A DNA stretch of 48,752 nucleotides from positions 3,179 to 51,930 of the forward strand of contig NZ_JAEMQX010000015.1 in the NCBI RefSeq assembly GCF_016463645.1. The letters are read 5' to 3'. A program made the translations under genes and the position numbers. Numbering within the stretch: the first letter of the stretch is position 1; each line of letters opens with the position of its first letter. The notes beneath the pieces were generated by a model. It saw nothing but the letters and a program-made list of their open reading frames with translations, was not told the DNA's origin and searched no databases. This document shows, one piece after another, positions 9,151-16,409 of this stretch. This DNA comes from Sphingopyxis sp. (lineage in GTDB: Bacteria; Pseudomonadota; Alphaproteobacteria; Sphingomonadales; Sphingomonadaceae).

Positions 9151-9393
9151 TCAGTCGATTCCAAGCGCCGATTTATAGACGTCGAGGATCGCTTCCATTT
9201 CCTTGCGGTCGTGCGGCGGCAGCTTACGCAGGCGCACGATCTGCCGCATGATCTTCGGGTCGTAACCCTGCGACTTCGATTCATTATAGGTGTCGCGGAT
9301 ATCGTCGGCGATGCCCTTCTTCTCTTCTTCCAGACGCTCGATGCGTTCGATGAAAAGACGCAGCTGTTCGTCGGACACGGTGGCTTCGCTCAT
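9151..9393 (-). CDS. gapR: GapR (DUF2312) nucleoid-associated protein
   Basis: This 80-residue coiled-coil DNA-binding protein matches DUF2312, whose best-studied member is Caulobacter GapR. That protein binds overtwisted, AT-rich DNA ahead of replication and transcription and helps topoisomerases. Visible features are the heptad-rich helix [37 protein letters not shown] and the conserved [10 protein letters not shown] segment. Length is typical. It lies 31 bases upstream of the YbjQ-like gene and may share a transcript with it. Confidence 0.92.
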   Translation of the reverse strand: MSEATVSDEQLRLFIERIERLEEEKKGIADDIRDTYNESKSQGYDPKIMRQIVRLRKLPPHDRKEMEAILDVYKSALGID

Positions 9394-9457
9394 TTTGTAC
9401 TCCGCTCAGATTGGATGATTGCTGGCGAGAATCGCCTTGGGCGCGTCCCTAGCGGGG

Positions 9458-9778
9458 TCAGGGATTCTTCGCCATGCTTTCTTCCATTAGCGAAAGCTGT
9501 TCGGGAGTTGCGGCGACGTGATAGCGTGATTTCCACTCGGCGGTCGGCATGCCGTGGACGATTGCGCGGCCGGCCTCCTTGTCCATATTCCCGGCCTCCG
9601 CGATCCAGTCGCCGAGGCAGTTTCGACAAAAGCCAGCGAGTCCCATCAGGTCGATGTTCGCGGCGTCGCTGCGATACTGCAGCAGGCGGACGAGGCGGCG
9701 GAAGGCCGCTGCGGCGACGGCATCGTCGAGGATATCGAGGGCATCATCGCCCGTCGTCTGATCGTCGCTGCAGGACAT
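9458..9778 (-). CDS. DUF1244-family protein
   Basis: The 106-residue product matches DUF1244, small helical proteins widespread in alpha- and gammaproteobacteria. The conserved FRRLVRLLQYRSDAANIDLMGLAGFCRNCLGDW segment includes a CxxC pair and is followed by GREAIVHGMPTAEWK-like sequence. Start 9778 (MSCSDDQ) has a strong AACGGAGG site just upstream. Longer in-frame starts run into the divergent pyk leader. No biochemical role is established that I know of. Confidence 0.87.
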   Translation of the reverse strand: MSCSDDQTTGDDALDILDDAVAAAAFRRLVRLLQYRSDAANIDLMGLAGFCRNCLGDWIAEAGNMDKEAGRAIVHGMPTAEWKSRYHVAATPEQLSLMEESMAKNP

Positions 9779-9873
9779 GGTTCCTCCGTTCGGTGATTGA
9801 ATAGCTATACGGTTGTTGCCTAGACAGCAGCAAGACGGCATTGCCCTAACGTCCCCCAATCATCGGAGCATTT

Positions 9874-11328
9874 GTGGTTCAGAGCTTTACCCCCCGTCAG
9901 CGCAAGGTCCGTATCCTCGCGACCCTTGGCCCTGCCAGCGCCAATGCGGAGATGATCGCCGAACTGCACCGCGCAGGCGCCGACGCATTTCGCGTCAATA
10001 TGAGCCATGGCGACCACGCCGGCCACGCGAAGGTGATCGCCGCGATCCGAGCGCTGGAAAAGGAAACCGGCCGTCCGACGACGATCCTCGTCGACCTGCA
10101 GGGACCGAAGCTCCGCGTGGGGACCTTCAAGGACGGCCCGGCCGAGTTGATGAAGGGCAAGCCCTTCGTCCTCGACGCCGACAAGGCGCCGGGAGACGCG
10201 AACCGCGTTCACCTGCCACACCCCGAACTCTTTGCCGCGCTCGAACCCGACACGCGGCTGCTCGTCGACGACGGCAAACTGGTGTTGCGCGTGAAGAGCG
10301 TCACGCCCCAGCGTATCGAGACGATAGTCGAGGTCGGCGGCAGGATTTCGGACCGCAAGGGCGTCAACGTGCCCGATGTCGTCGTGCCGCTCGCCGCGCT
10401 GACCGAAAAGGACCGCAAGGACCTCGCCTTCGCGCTTGAGCAGCATGTCGACTGGATCGCCCTGTCGTTCGTGCAGCGCCCCGAGGACGTCGCCGAGGCG
10501 CGGCGGCTGATCGGTGGCAAGGCGGCGCTGCTCGTCAAGTTCGAGAAGCCGTCGGGCGTGCAGCGGATCGAGGAAATCCTGGAGCTCGCCGATGCGGCGA
10601 TGGTCGCGCGCGGCGACCTTGGTGTCGAATTGCCGCCCGAGGCGGTGCCGCCGCTGCAGAAAAAGATCGTCGCGACCGCGCGCCGGATGGGCAAGCCCGT
10701 CGTCGTGGCGACGCAGATGCTCGAATCGATGATCGTCTCGCCGTCGCCGACGCGCGCGGAAGTTAGCGATGTTGCCACGGCGGTGTACGACGGGGCGGAC
10801 GCGATCATGCTGTCGGCCGAGACCGCGGCGGGCGCATGGCCGGTGGAAGCTGTCACGATGATGGATTCGATCGCGCGTTCGGTCGAAAGCGACCCCGATT
10901 ATTACCGCCGCCTCCATTTCACCGAGACTGCGCCCGACGCGACGACGGCCGACGCACTCGCCGAGGCCGCGGGCAGCATCATCACGACGATCGCCGCCGA
11001 CGCGATCATCTGCTTTACCGCGTCGGGCTCGACCGCGCGCCGCGTCGCGCGCGAACGTCCGGGCGCCCCGCTCCTCGTTCTGACGCCGAAGCGCGAGGCG
11101 GCGCGGCGCATGGGACTGCTGTGGGGGGCGCATGCCGTGCCGACCAAGGACATCGGCAGCTTCGAGGAGATGATCGCCAAGGGCAAGCGCATGGCGCTGC
11201 GCCACGGCATCTGCAAGGCGGGCGCGAAGCTCGTCATGATGGCGGGGGTTCCGTTCGGCACGCCGGGGTCGACCAACGTCCTCCACGTCGCGACGCTGAC
11301 CGGCGACGAGCTGCGCGGATACAGCTGA
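9874..11328 (+). CDS. pyk: Pyruvate kinase
   Basis: This enzyme converts phosphoenolpyruvate and ADP to pyruvate and ATP, the last step of lower glycolysis and of the Entner-Doudoroff route used by sphingomonads. The 484 residues show the N-terminal barrel strand KVRILATLGPAS, the substrate loop FRVNMSHG, DLQGPKLRVG, the Mg-binding region MVARGDLGVELP, the signature LSAETAAGAWPVEAV and a C-terminal domain (about 350-484). The start is a GTG at 9874 with CGGAG five bases upstream. It diverges from the DUF1244 gene. Confidence 0.97.
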   Translation: MVQSFTPRQRKVRILATLGPASANAEMIAELHRAGADAFRVNMSHGDHAGHAKVIAAIRALEKETGRPTTILVDLQGPKLRVGTFKDGPAELMKGKPFVLDADKAPGDANRVHLPHPELFAALEPDTRLLVDDGKLVLRVKSVTPQRIETIVEVGGRISDRKGVNVPDVVVPLAALTEKDRKDLAFALEQHVDWIALSFVQRPEDVAEARRLIGGKAALLVKFEKPSGVQRIEEILELADAAMVARGDLGVELPPEAVPPLQKKIVATARRMGKPVVVATQMLESMIVSPSPTRAEVSDVATAVYDGADAIMLSAETAAGAWPVEAVTMMDSIARSVESDPDYYRRLHFTETAPDATTADALAEAAGSIITTIAADAIICFTASGSTARRVARERPGAPLLVLTPKREAARRMGLLWGAHAVPTKDIGSFEEMIAKGKRMALRHGICKAGAKLVMMAGVPFGTPGSTNVLHVATLTGDELRGYS

Positions 11329-11351
11329 GCTTTCATTCGCGCTTCGTCCGG

Positions 11352-11372
11352 CATCCGGCCTTCGCCGGGATG
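11352..11372. repeat. short intergenic palindrome
   Basis: In the 255-base gap between pyk and bpt, the sequence CATCCGGCC-TTC-GCCGGGATG forms a near-perfect hairpin. It resembles the CCGGCCTTCGCCGG-type repeats common between sphingomonad genes. It starts about 24 bases after the pyk stop and could serve as a transcript end, although no T run follows. Confidence 0.5.
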
Positions 11373-11449
11373 GCGGCCAATAGCGGCGAATCCCGATTTC
11401 TGATTCAGTCCGGCACAAAAGTTACCGGGCGATTCACAAAATTTTCCCG

Positions 11450-11476
11450 TTGATTCAGAACGGGACGGACTAAAAT
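11450..11476 (+). promoter_or_regulatory. candidate promoter for bpt
   Basis: TTGATT (11450-11455) and TAAAAT (11471-11476), 15 bases apart, lie in a locally AT-rich patch upstream of the Bpt gene. The spacing is shorter than ideal. The hexamer GATTCA occurs three times around it (11402, 11431, 11452). This rests on pattern only. Confidence 0.3.
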
Positions 11477-11583
11477 GGTAAATGCGCTTTGCACCATTGA
11501 CGCTGCGCGGCATAGTTGGTGCAAGTAGCGCGTCGGACCCGCGTCGGGGGGCTCCGCATCGCCATTTCGGAGGTCCATTCCGC

Positions 11584-12357
11584 GTGTCCGCACCGTTCCG
11601 TTTTCCGCGCTTTTTCGTGACGAGCCCGGCGCCTTGCCCCTATCTCGCGGGCAAGACCGAACGCAAGGTGTTCACCGAGCTCAGCGGCAACAATGCGAGC
11701 GAGCTCAACGACGCGCTGGGCCGCATCGGGTTCCGCCGCAGCCAGTCGGTCGCCTATCGCCCGAGCTGCGCCGATTGTTCGGCCTGCGTGTCGGTCCGCG
11801 TCTGCGCCGCCGAATTCGCGCCGAGCAGTTCGCAGAAACGCAACCTGCGCCGCAACGGCGACCTCGTCGCCACCGCCTGCAAGCCCTGGGCGACCGAGGA
11901 GCAATATTCGCTGCTGCGTTCGTACCTCGCCTCGCGCCACCCCGATGGCGGCATGGCGGACATGGACGAGCAGGATTTCGCCGACATGGTCGAACAGACC
12001 CCGGTCGACAGCTATATGATCGAATATCGCGAGCCGATGGCCGATGGCAGCAAGGGCCGCCTCGTCGGATGTTGCCTGACCGACCGGCAGGGCGACGGGC
12101 TGTCGATGATCTACAGCTTCTTCGATGCGCACCATCCCATGCGCGAGGGGCTTGGCACCTATATCATCGCCGACCATGTCCAGCGCGCGGCGCGCGCGGG
12201 GCTGCCCTATGTCTATCTCGGCTACTGGATCGAGGGGTCGGCGCGCATGGCGTACAAGGCACGCTTCCGTCCGCTCGAAAAGCTCGGCCCCGACGGCTGG
12301 TCGCGCTTCGAACCGACCCAGTCCGAACGCATCGCGACGATGTTCGAGCTGGCCTGA
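11584..12357 (+). CDS. bpt: Bpt, aspartate/glutamate leucyl-tRNA-protein transferase
   Basis: This enzyme transfers leucine (or arginine) from aminoacyl-tRNA to N-terminal acidic residues, marking proteins for ClpAP in the N-degron pathway. The 257 residues show the N-terminal CPYL and [12 protein letters not shown] cysteine region of the ATE N-terminal domain. The C-terminal GNAT-like domain follows with [25 protein letters not shown] and [26 protein letters not shown] at 11584 gives family length; upstream frame extension is not conserved. CGGAGG stands 10 bases before it. Confidence 0.93.
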   Translation: MSAPFRFPRFFVTSPAPCPYLAGKTERKVFTELSGNNASELNDALGRIGFRRSQSVAYRPSCADCSACVSVRVCAAEFAPSSSQKRNLRRNGDLVATACKPWATEEQYSLLRSYLASRHPDGGMADMDEQDFADMVEQTPVDSYMIEYREPMADGSKGRLVGCCLTDRQGDGLSMIYSFFDAHHPMREGLGTYIIADHVQRAARAGLPYVYLGYWIEGSARMAYKARFRPLEKLGPDGWSRFEPTQSERIATMFELA

Positions 12358-12442
12358 GGCCGCAAAGCTCGACCCCCGTTGACGCCGGACCTGCAACAGG
12401 CCATTGAATGCGAAGGGAAATTCGGGGCGGGGAACAGAGGAG

Positions 12443-12838
12443 ATGGCTTTGTTCCGATATCCAGACGCCGTGAAATTCCTGCTTCCCGCTCTCGCTGCCG
12501 GCTTCGCTCTTGCCGCCGCGCCAGCGGCCGCGCAGCCGCGACAGGGCACCGGAACGCGAGAGGGGGCATCGGTCAACGGTGTCGATCAGGCGAACGAGAT
12601 CGACTGTCAGGGGCGTCCCGCGGAAGTGTCGGGTTCGGGCAACCGCATCAACTTCGTCGGCGACTGCCCCAGCCTGACGGTCAATGGCGTCGACAACCAG
12701 ATCGGTATCCTCCTGCCGCCCGGCGCCGACCTTCGCGTTTCGGGCGTGGACAATGTCGTGACCTGGCAGGTCCGCGGGAAAGGCAAGCCGCGGATTTCGG
12801 TTCAGGGCGTCGACAATCAGGTGCGCCCTTCGCGTTAG
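12443..12838 (+). CDS. secreted DUF3060-family protein
   Basis: The product of about 131 residues has a signal peptide (FLLPALAAGFALAAAPAAAQ). The short mature domain is built from repeats of the motif x-G-V-D-N/Q: NGVDQANEID, NGVDNQIGI, SGVDNVVTW and QGVDNQVRP, spaced roughly 20 residues apart. This matches DUF3060, thought to form a small parallel beta-helix-like stack in the periplasm or outside the cell. No activity is known. An ATG 13 codons upstream is an alternative start; 12443 places the signal peptide near the N-terminus but its GAGG is very close to the codon. Confidence 0.75.
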   Translation: MALFRYPDAVKFLLPALAAGFALAAAPAAAQPRQGTGTREGASVNGVDQANEIDCQGRPAEVSGSGNRINFVGDCPSLTVNGVDNQIGILLPPGADLRVSGVDNVVTWQVRGKGKPRISVQGVDNQVRPSR

Positions 12839-13082
12839 CCAAAGGCGCGCTGACCCGCGCAAATCCGCCTAGTTGCGAACGTCTCGCAACGGCCGATTTC
12901 TCGCCTCCACCGGTTGACCTTGGCTCGCTTTCAAGGGCATAGCTTCGCGTTCAGGACATAAGTCCGGGTCGCATCCGTTATGAAATCGCCGGGGGGCTGG
13001 CGAGAGGGGGAAGGGTGCCCGTGCACGCGTTTGCCAGCATCTTGATAGCGGATGGCCGTTCGGGCCATGAAGGCGCGCCTGC

Positions 13083-15518
13083 ATGAGCGAGCCGGTCAAG
13101 GTCGCGATCATCGGTTCGGGGCCCGCAGGCCTCAGCGCGGCGTCGCGCGCGGGACAGCTTGGTCTCAGCCATGTCCTGCTCGAAAAGACCGACCATCTGT
13201 CCGACACGATCTTCAAATATCAGAAGGGCAAGCGCGTCCTCGCGACGCCCGAGCGGCTGGACCTGCGCTCCGACTGTCGTTTCGCCGAGGGAGCGCGCGA
13301 ATATATCCTCGGCAACTGGGACGAGGACGCCGCGAACAACAAGGTGCATGTCGCGTATCACGCCGACGTCGTCGAGGTGACCGGCGCGAAGGGCGCGTTC
13401 GCGATCAAGACAGGCAAGGGCGACGTCTTTCACGCCGAGAATATCGTGCTGGCGATCGGGACGCAGGGCAATCCGAACCGGATGCGCTGCGAGGGCGCCG
13501 ACCTGCCGCACATCATCTATCAGGTCGACGATCCCGAGGATTTCAAGGACAGGCACATCACCGTCGTCGGGTCGGGCGATGCGGGGATCGAAAATGCGCT
13601 CGGCGTCGCCGAGGAGGCGCTGGAAAACACCGTCACCATCCTCAACCGCTCGAAGGATTTCGCGCGCGCCAAGGCCAAGAATGTCTCCGACATGATGGAG
13701 GCGGGCGAGAACGGCCTGATGAGCATCCGGACCGAGACGCAGCCGAAAAAGGTCGAAACCGGCTGGCTGACGCTGGAAACGCCCGACGGCGACGAGAGGA
13801 TCCCGTGCGACGTCATCGTCGCACGGCTGGGTTCGGTCGCGCCGCGCGGTTTCGTCGAATCGATGGGGATCGAGTTTACGGGGCCGGACCGCGAAGCCTT
13901 TCCCAAGCTGTCGCCGACCTTTGAATCGACCGTTCCCGGCATCTTCGTGATCGGCGCGCTCGCGGGCTATCCGCTGATCAAGCATTGCATGAACCAGGGC
14001 TATGACGTCGTCGAGTTCATCAACGGCAACACCGGCCTGACGCCCGCCGACGAAAAGGATCTCGCGGCGATCTTCGCCGGGCTGCCGCAGAAGAAATCGG
14101 TGAGCGAGTGGCTCGAGTATCTGCGCACGCGCGTCAGCATCTTTGCCGACGTCTCGCCGCTGCAGATGCGTGAATTCATGCTCGATTCGAAGGTCGTCTT
14201 TTACCGGAAGGGCGAAGTCGTGTTCGAGAAGGGCGAGCCCGGATCGTCGCTGTTCGCCATCGCCGACGGTTTCGCCGAGGTCGAGGTCAGCCCCGATTTC
14301 ACCGTGCCGATCGAACAGGGGTCGATCTTTGGCGAGGTCGGCCTGATTTCAGGCCGCAAACGCGGCGCGACGATCCGTGCCGGTGCCGACGGAATTTTCG
14401 TCGAGGTGTCGCGCACCGCCGCGCTCAAGCTGATGGCGTCGGTTCCCGGCGCGAAACGCGCGATCAACCGCATCTCGCTCGAACGTCAGCTGCTCCAGAT
14501 CTTCAAGGGCGGGCTGACGGTCGAGGATCTCGGTCCCGTCGTCGACACCGCGGAGGTCGAGCGTGTGCCCGCGGGCAAGGTCGTGCTGACCGAGGGCGAG
14601 CAGGGCGACGATGTCTATGTCATCCGGTCGGGATCGATGGTCGTCGAGAAGGATATCGGCGGCAAGCCGATCTTCCTCCGCTATCTGCCCGCCGGCAGCT
14701 TCTTCGGCGAAATGGGCGTGCTCAGCGGACAGCCGCGCAACGCCACGGTGAAGGCGGCGGTGGGCAGCGAGGTCATCAAGCTGACCGGCGAAAGCTTCCG
14801 CAAGATGCTCGCCGCACGGCCGCAGGTGCGCGAGGCGACCGAGGCGGCGGTTGCCGAACGCGCGCAGATGAACAGCTTCATCGAATCGCGCAAGGCGACC
14901 TATTCGAGCGCGGTCGACCTCTATTCGGACACCGCGAGCTTCATCATGAAGGAAGGGCTCGGCGAGGCGACCGACGCGCTGCTGATCGACGAGAATCTGT
15001 GCGTCGGTTGCGACAATTGCGAGAAGGCGTGCGCCGACAGCCATGAAGGCCTGTCGCGGCTCGACCGCGAGGCCGGCAAGACCTTCGCGCACCTCCATGT
15101 GCCGACGAGCTGCCGCCACTGCGAGCATCCGCACTGCATGGCCGACTGTCCGCCGAACGTGATCCATCGCGGACCCGACGGCGAGGTGTTCATGGAGCCG
15201 GGGTGCATCGGTTGCGGCAATTGCATGCGCAACTGCCCCTATGGCGTGATCCGCATGGAGGCGGCGCCGCCGCAGAAGCCGAGCCTGCTGCGCTGGCTGC
15301 TTACCGGTTTCGGTCCGGGGCCGGGCGAACCATCGCCCAAATGGACCAAGAAGCAACTGGGCGACAAGAAGCCCAAGAAGATCGCGGTCAAATGCGACAT
15401 GTGCAAGGGCATTTCGGGCGGTCCGGCATGCGTGCGCGCCTGCCCGACCGGCGCCGCGATCCGCGTGTCGCCCGAGGAATTCCTGTCGATCGCGCGGCTC
15501 GACGAGGACACCGACTGA
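13083..15518 (+). CDS. flavin reductase - double cNMP domain - four-cluster ferredoxin fusion
   Basis: The 811-residue protein joins three modules. Residues 5-320 form a two-dinucleotide-domain flavoprotein with FAD motif GSGPAG (11-16) and NAD(P)H motif VVGSGDAG (161-168). It is related to thioredoxin-reductase/YpdA proteins but lacks their redox CxxC. Residues about 350-460 and 475-590 are two cyclic-nucleotide-binding domains. Each has an intact-looking phosphate-binding cassette (FGEVGLISGRKRGAT; FGEMGVLSGQPRNAT) with the key Glu and Arg. Residues 635-795 are a DmsB/HycB-type ferredoxin with four Cys groups (C640-650, C677-689, C708-718, C771-787), enough for four [4Fe-4S] clusters. No signal peptide or membrane segment is seen, so it should be cytoplasmic. 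Its stop overlaps the start of the membrane cytochrome. Likely role: NAD(P)H-fed electron entry gated by cAMP or cGMP. Confidence 0.88.
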   Translation: MSEPVKVAIIGSGPAGLSAASRAGQLGLSHVLLEKTDHLSDTIFKYQKGKRVLATPERLDLRSDCRFAEGAREYILGNWDEDAANNKVHVAYHADVVEVTGAKGAFAIKTGKGDVFHAENIVLAIGTQGNPNRMRCEGADLPHIIYQVDDPEDFKDRHITVVGSGDAGIENALGVAEEALENTVTILNRSKDFARAKAKNVSDMMEAGENGLMSIRTETQPKKVETGWLTLETPDGDERIPCDVIVARLGSVAPRGFVESMGIEFTGPDREAFPKLSPTFESTVPGIFVIGALAGYPLIKHCMNQGYDVVEFINGNTGLTPADEKDLAAIFAGLPQKKSVSEWLEYLRTRVSIFADVSPLQMREFMLDSKVVFYRKGEVVFEKGEPGSSLFAIADGFAEVEVSPDFTVPIEQGSIFGEVGLISGRKRGATIRAGADGIFVEVSRTAALKLMASVPGAKRAINRISLERQLLQIFKGGLTVEDLGPVVDTAEVERVPAGKVVLTEGEQGDDVYVIRSGSMVVEKDIGGKPIFLRYLPAGSFFGEMGVLSGQPRNATVKAAVGSEVIKLTGESFRKMLAARPQVREATEAAVAERAQMNSFIESRKATYSSAVDLYSDTASFIMKEGLGEATDALLIDENLCVGCDNCEKACADSHEGLSRLDREAGKTFAHLHVPTSCRHCEHPHCMADCPPNVIHRGPDGEVFMEPGCIGCGNCMRNCPYGVIRMEAAPPQKPSLLRWLLTGFGPGPGEPSPKWTKKQLGDKKPKKIAVKCDMCKGISGGPACVRACPTGAAIRVSPEEFLSIARLDEDTD

Positions 15519-16399
15519 TGGCTTCGCTCTTTCAGCGCCGCCGGAACAAGGCAACGCAGGTCGAGCGCGTCCGCGAACGGCGGCACGAGGGGTTCCTGCG
15601 CTATGCGGGGTTCCGCTGGGCGAAGATTTCGGGCGGGCTCTGCCTGCTCGTCATCATCTCCTATGCGCTGATCGACGTGACGCCGCGGCACAATGGCGGC
15701 AGCTGGTACGGCTATACGCTCGGCACGATCGGCGCGGCGCTGATCCTGTGGCTCACCGCACTCGGCTATCGCAAACGCAAGATGACGAGCGATCACTGGT
15801 CGCTGAAGGCTTGGACCTCGGCGCATGTCTACCTCGGCCTCGGCCTGATCGTCGTCGGTACGTGGCACACGGGGTTCCAGCTCGGCTGGAACGTCCACAC
15901 GCTCGCCTGGGCGCTGATGATGCTGGTGATCCTCTCGGGCCTCTATGGCGTCATCGTCTATGCGACGCTGCCGCAGGCGCTGTCGAACAATCGCGAGCAG
16001 ATGACGCAGATGCAGATGCTCGAGGCGATCCGCGCCTTCGATCGCCAGCTTCATACCGCCGCGCAGCCGCTGACGCCCGAGGACACGGCGCCGGTACTCG
16101 CGGCGCTCGACGAGGATCCGTTCGCGGGCGGGGTGGTTGCGCGGCTGAGCGGGCGCTATCCCGATTGCGCGACCGCGGCGGCACTGCGTACGCTCACCCT
16201 GTCGCGGAGCAGCGATAGCGAGGCGCGCGAGAAGGTCGTCGGCCTGCTCAGGCAGAAAGAGGCGGCGCTCGCGCGACTGCGCCAGCATCTGCGTATCCGG
16301 GGCCTGCTCGAAATCTGGCTCTATGTGCATGTACCGCTGACCTTTGCGCTGATCGCGGCGCTGTCGGCGCACATCATCAGCGTTTTCTTCTACTGGTGA
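15518..16399 (+). CDS. five-helix membrane cytochrome b-like protein with two H-x13-H helices
   Basis: The 293 residues have an Arg-rich cytoplasmic start, four membrane helices (about 37-53, 64-84, 101-120 and 128-150), a cytoplasmic loop of about 110 residues (152-263) and a last helix (265-290). Helix 3 has His103 and His117 and helix 5 has His271 and His285, each pair exactly 13 residues apart. This is the spacing by which ferric-reductase/NADPH-oxidase-type proteins hold two stacked b hemes. Basic residues after helix 2 (YRKRK) fit a cytoplasmic N-terminus and put helices 3 and 5 in parallel, as bis-His ligation needs. The ATG overlaps the upstream stop by one base. It is inferred to carry electrons across the membrane; the exact family was not recognised. 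Confidence 0.8.
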   Translation: MASLFQRRRNKATQVERVRERRHEGFLRYAGFRWAKISGGLCLLVIISYALIDVTPRHNGGSWYGYTLGTIGAALILWLTALGYRKRKMTSDHWSLKAWTSAHVYLGLGLIVVGTWHTGFQLGWNVHTLAWALMMLVILSGLYGVIVYATLPQALSNNREQMTQMQMLEAIRAFDRQLHTAAQPLTPEDTAPVLAALDEDPFAGGVVARLSGRYPDCATAAALRTLTLSRSSDSEAREKVVGLLRQKEAALARLRQHLRIRGLLEIWLYVHVPLTFALIAALSAHIISVFFYW

Positions 16400-16409
16400 G
16401 GCGGGGACG

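Noticed and set aside
12900..13082. FNR or CRP site before the redox operon
   Set aside because: TTGAT occurs near 13043 but without its partner half; no dyad fits. Only a weak TTGACC/CATAGC pair is seen near 12913-12942.
13083..14100. Thioredoxin reductase
   Set aside because: The fold is related, but the redox CxxC is missing and the protein is fused to cNMP and ferredoxin domains.
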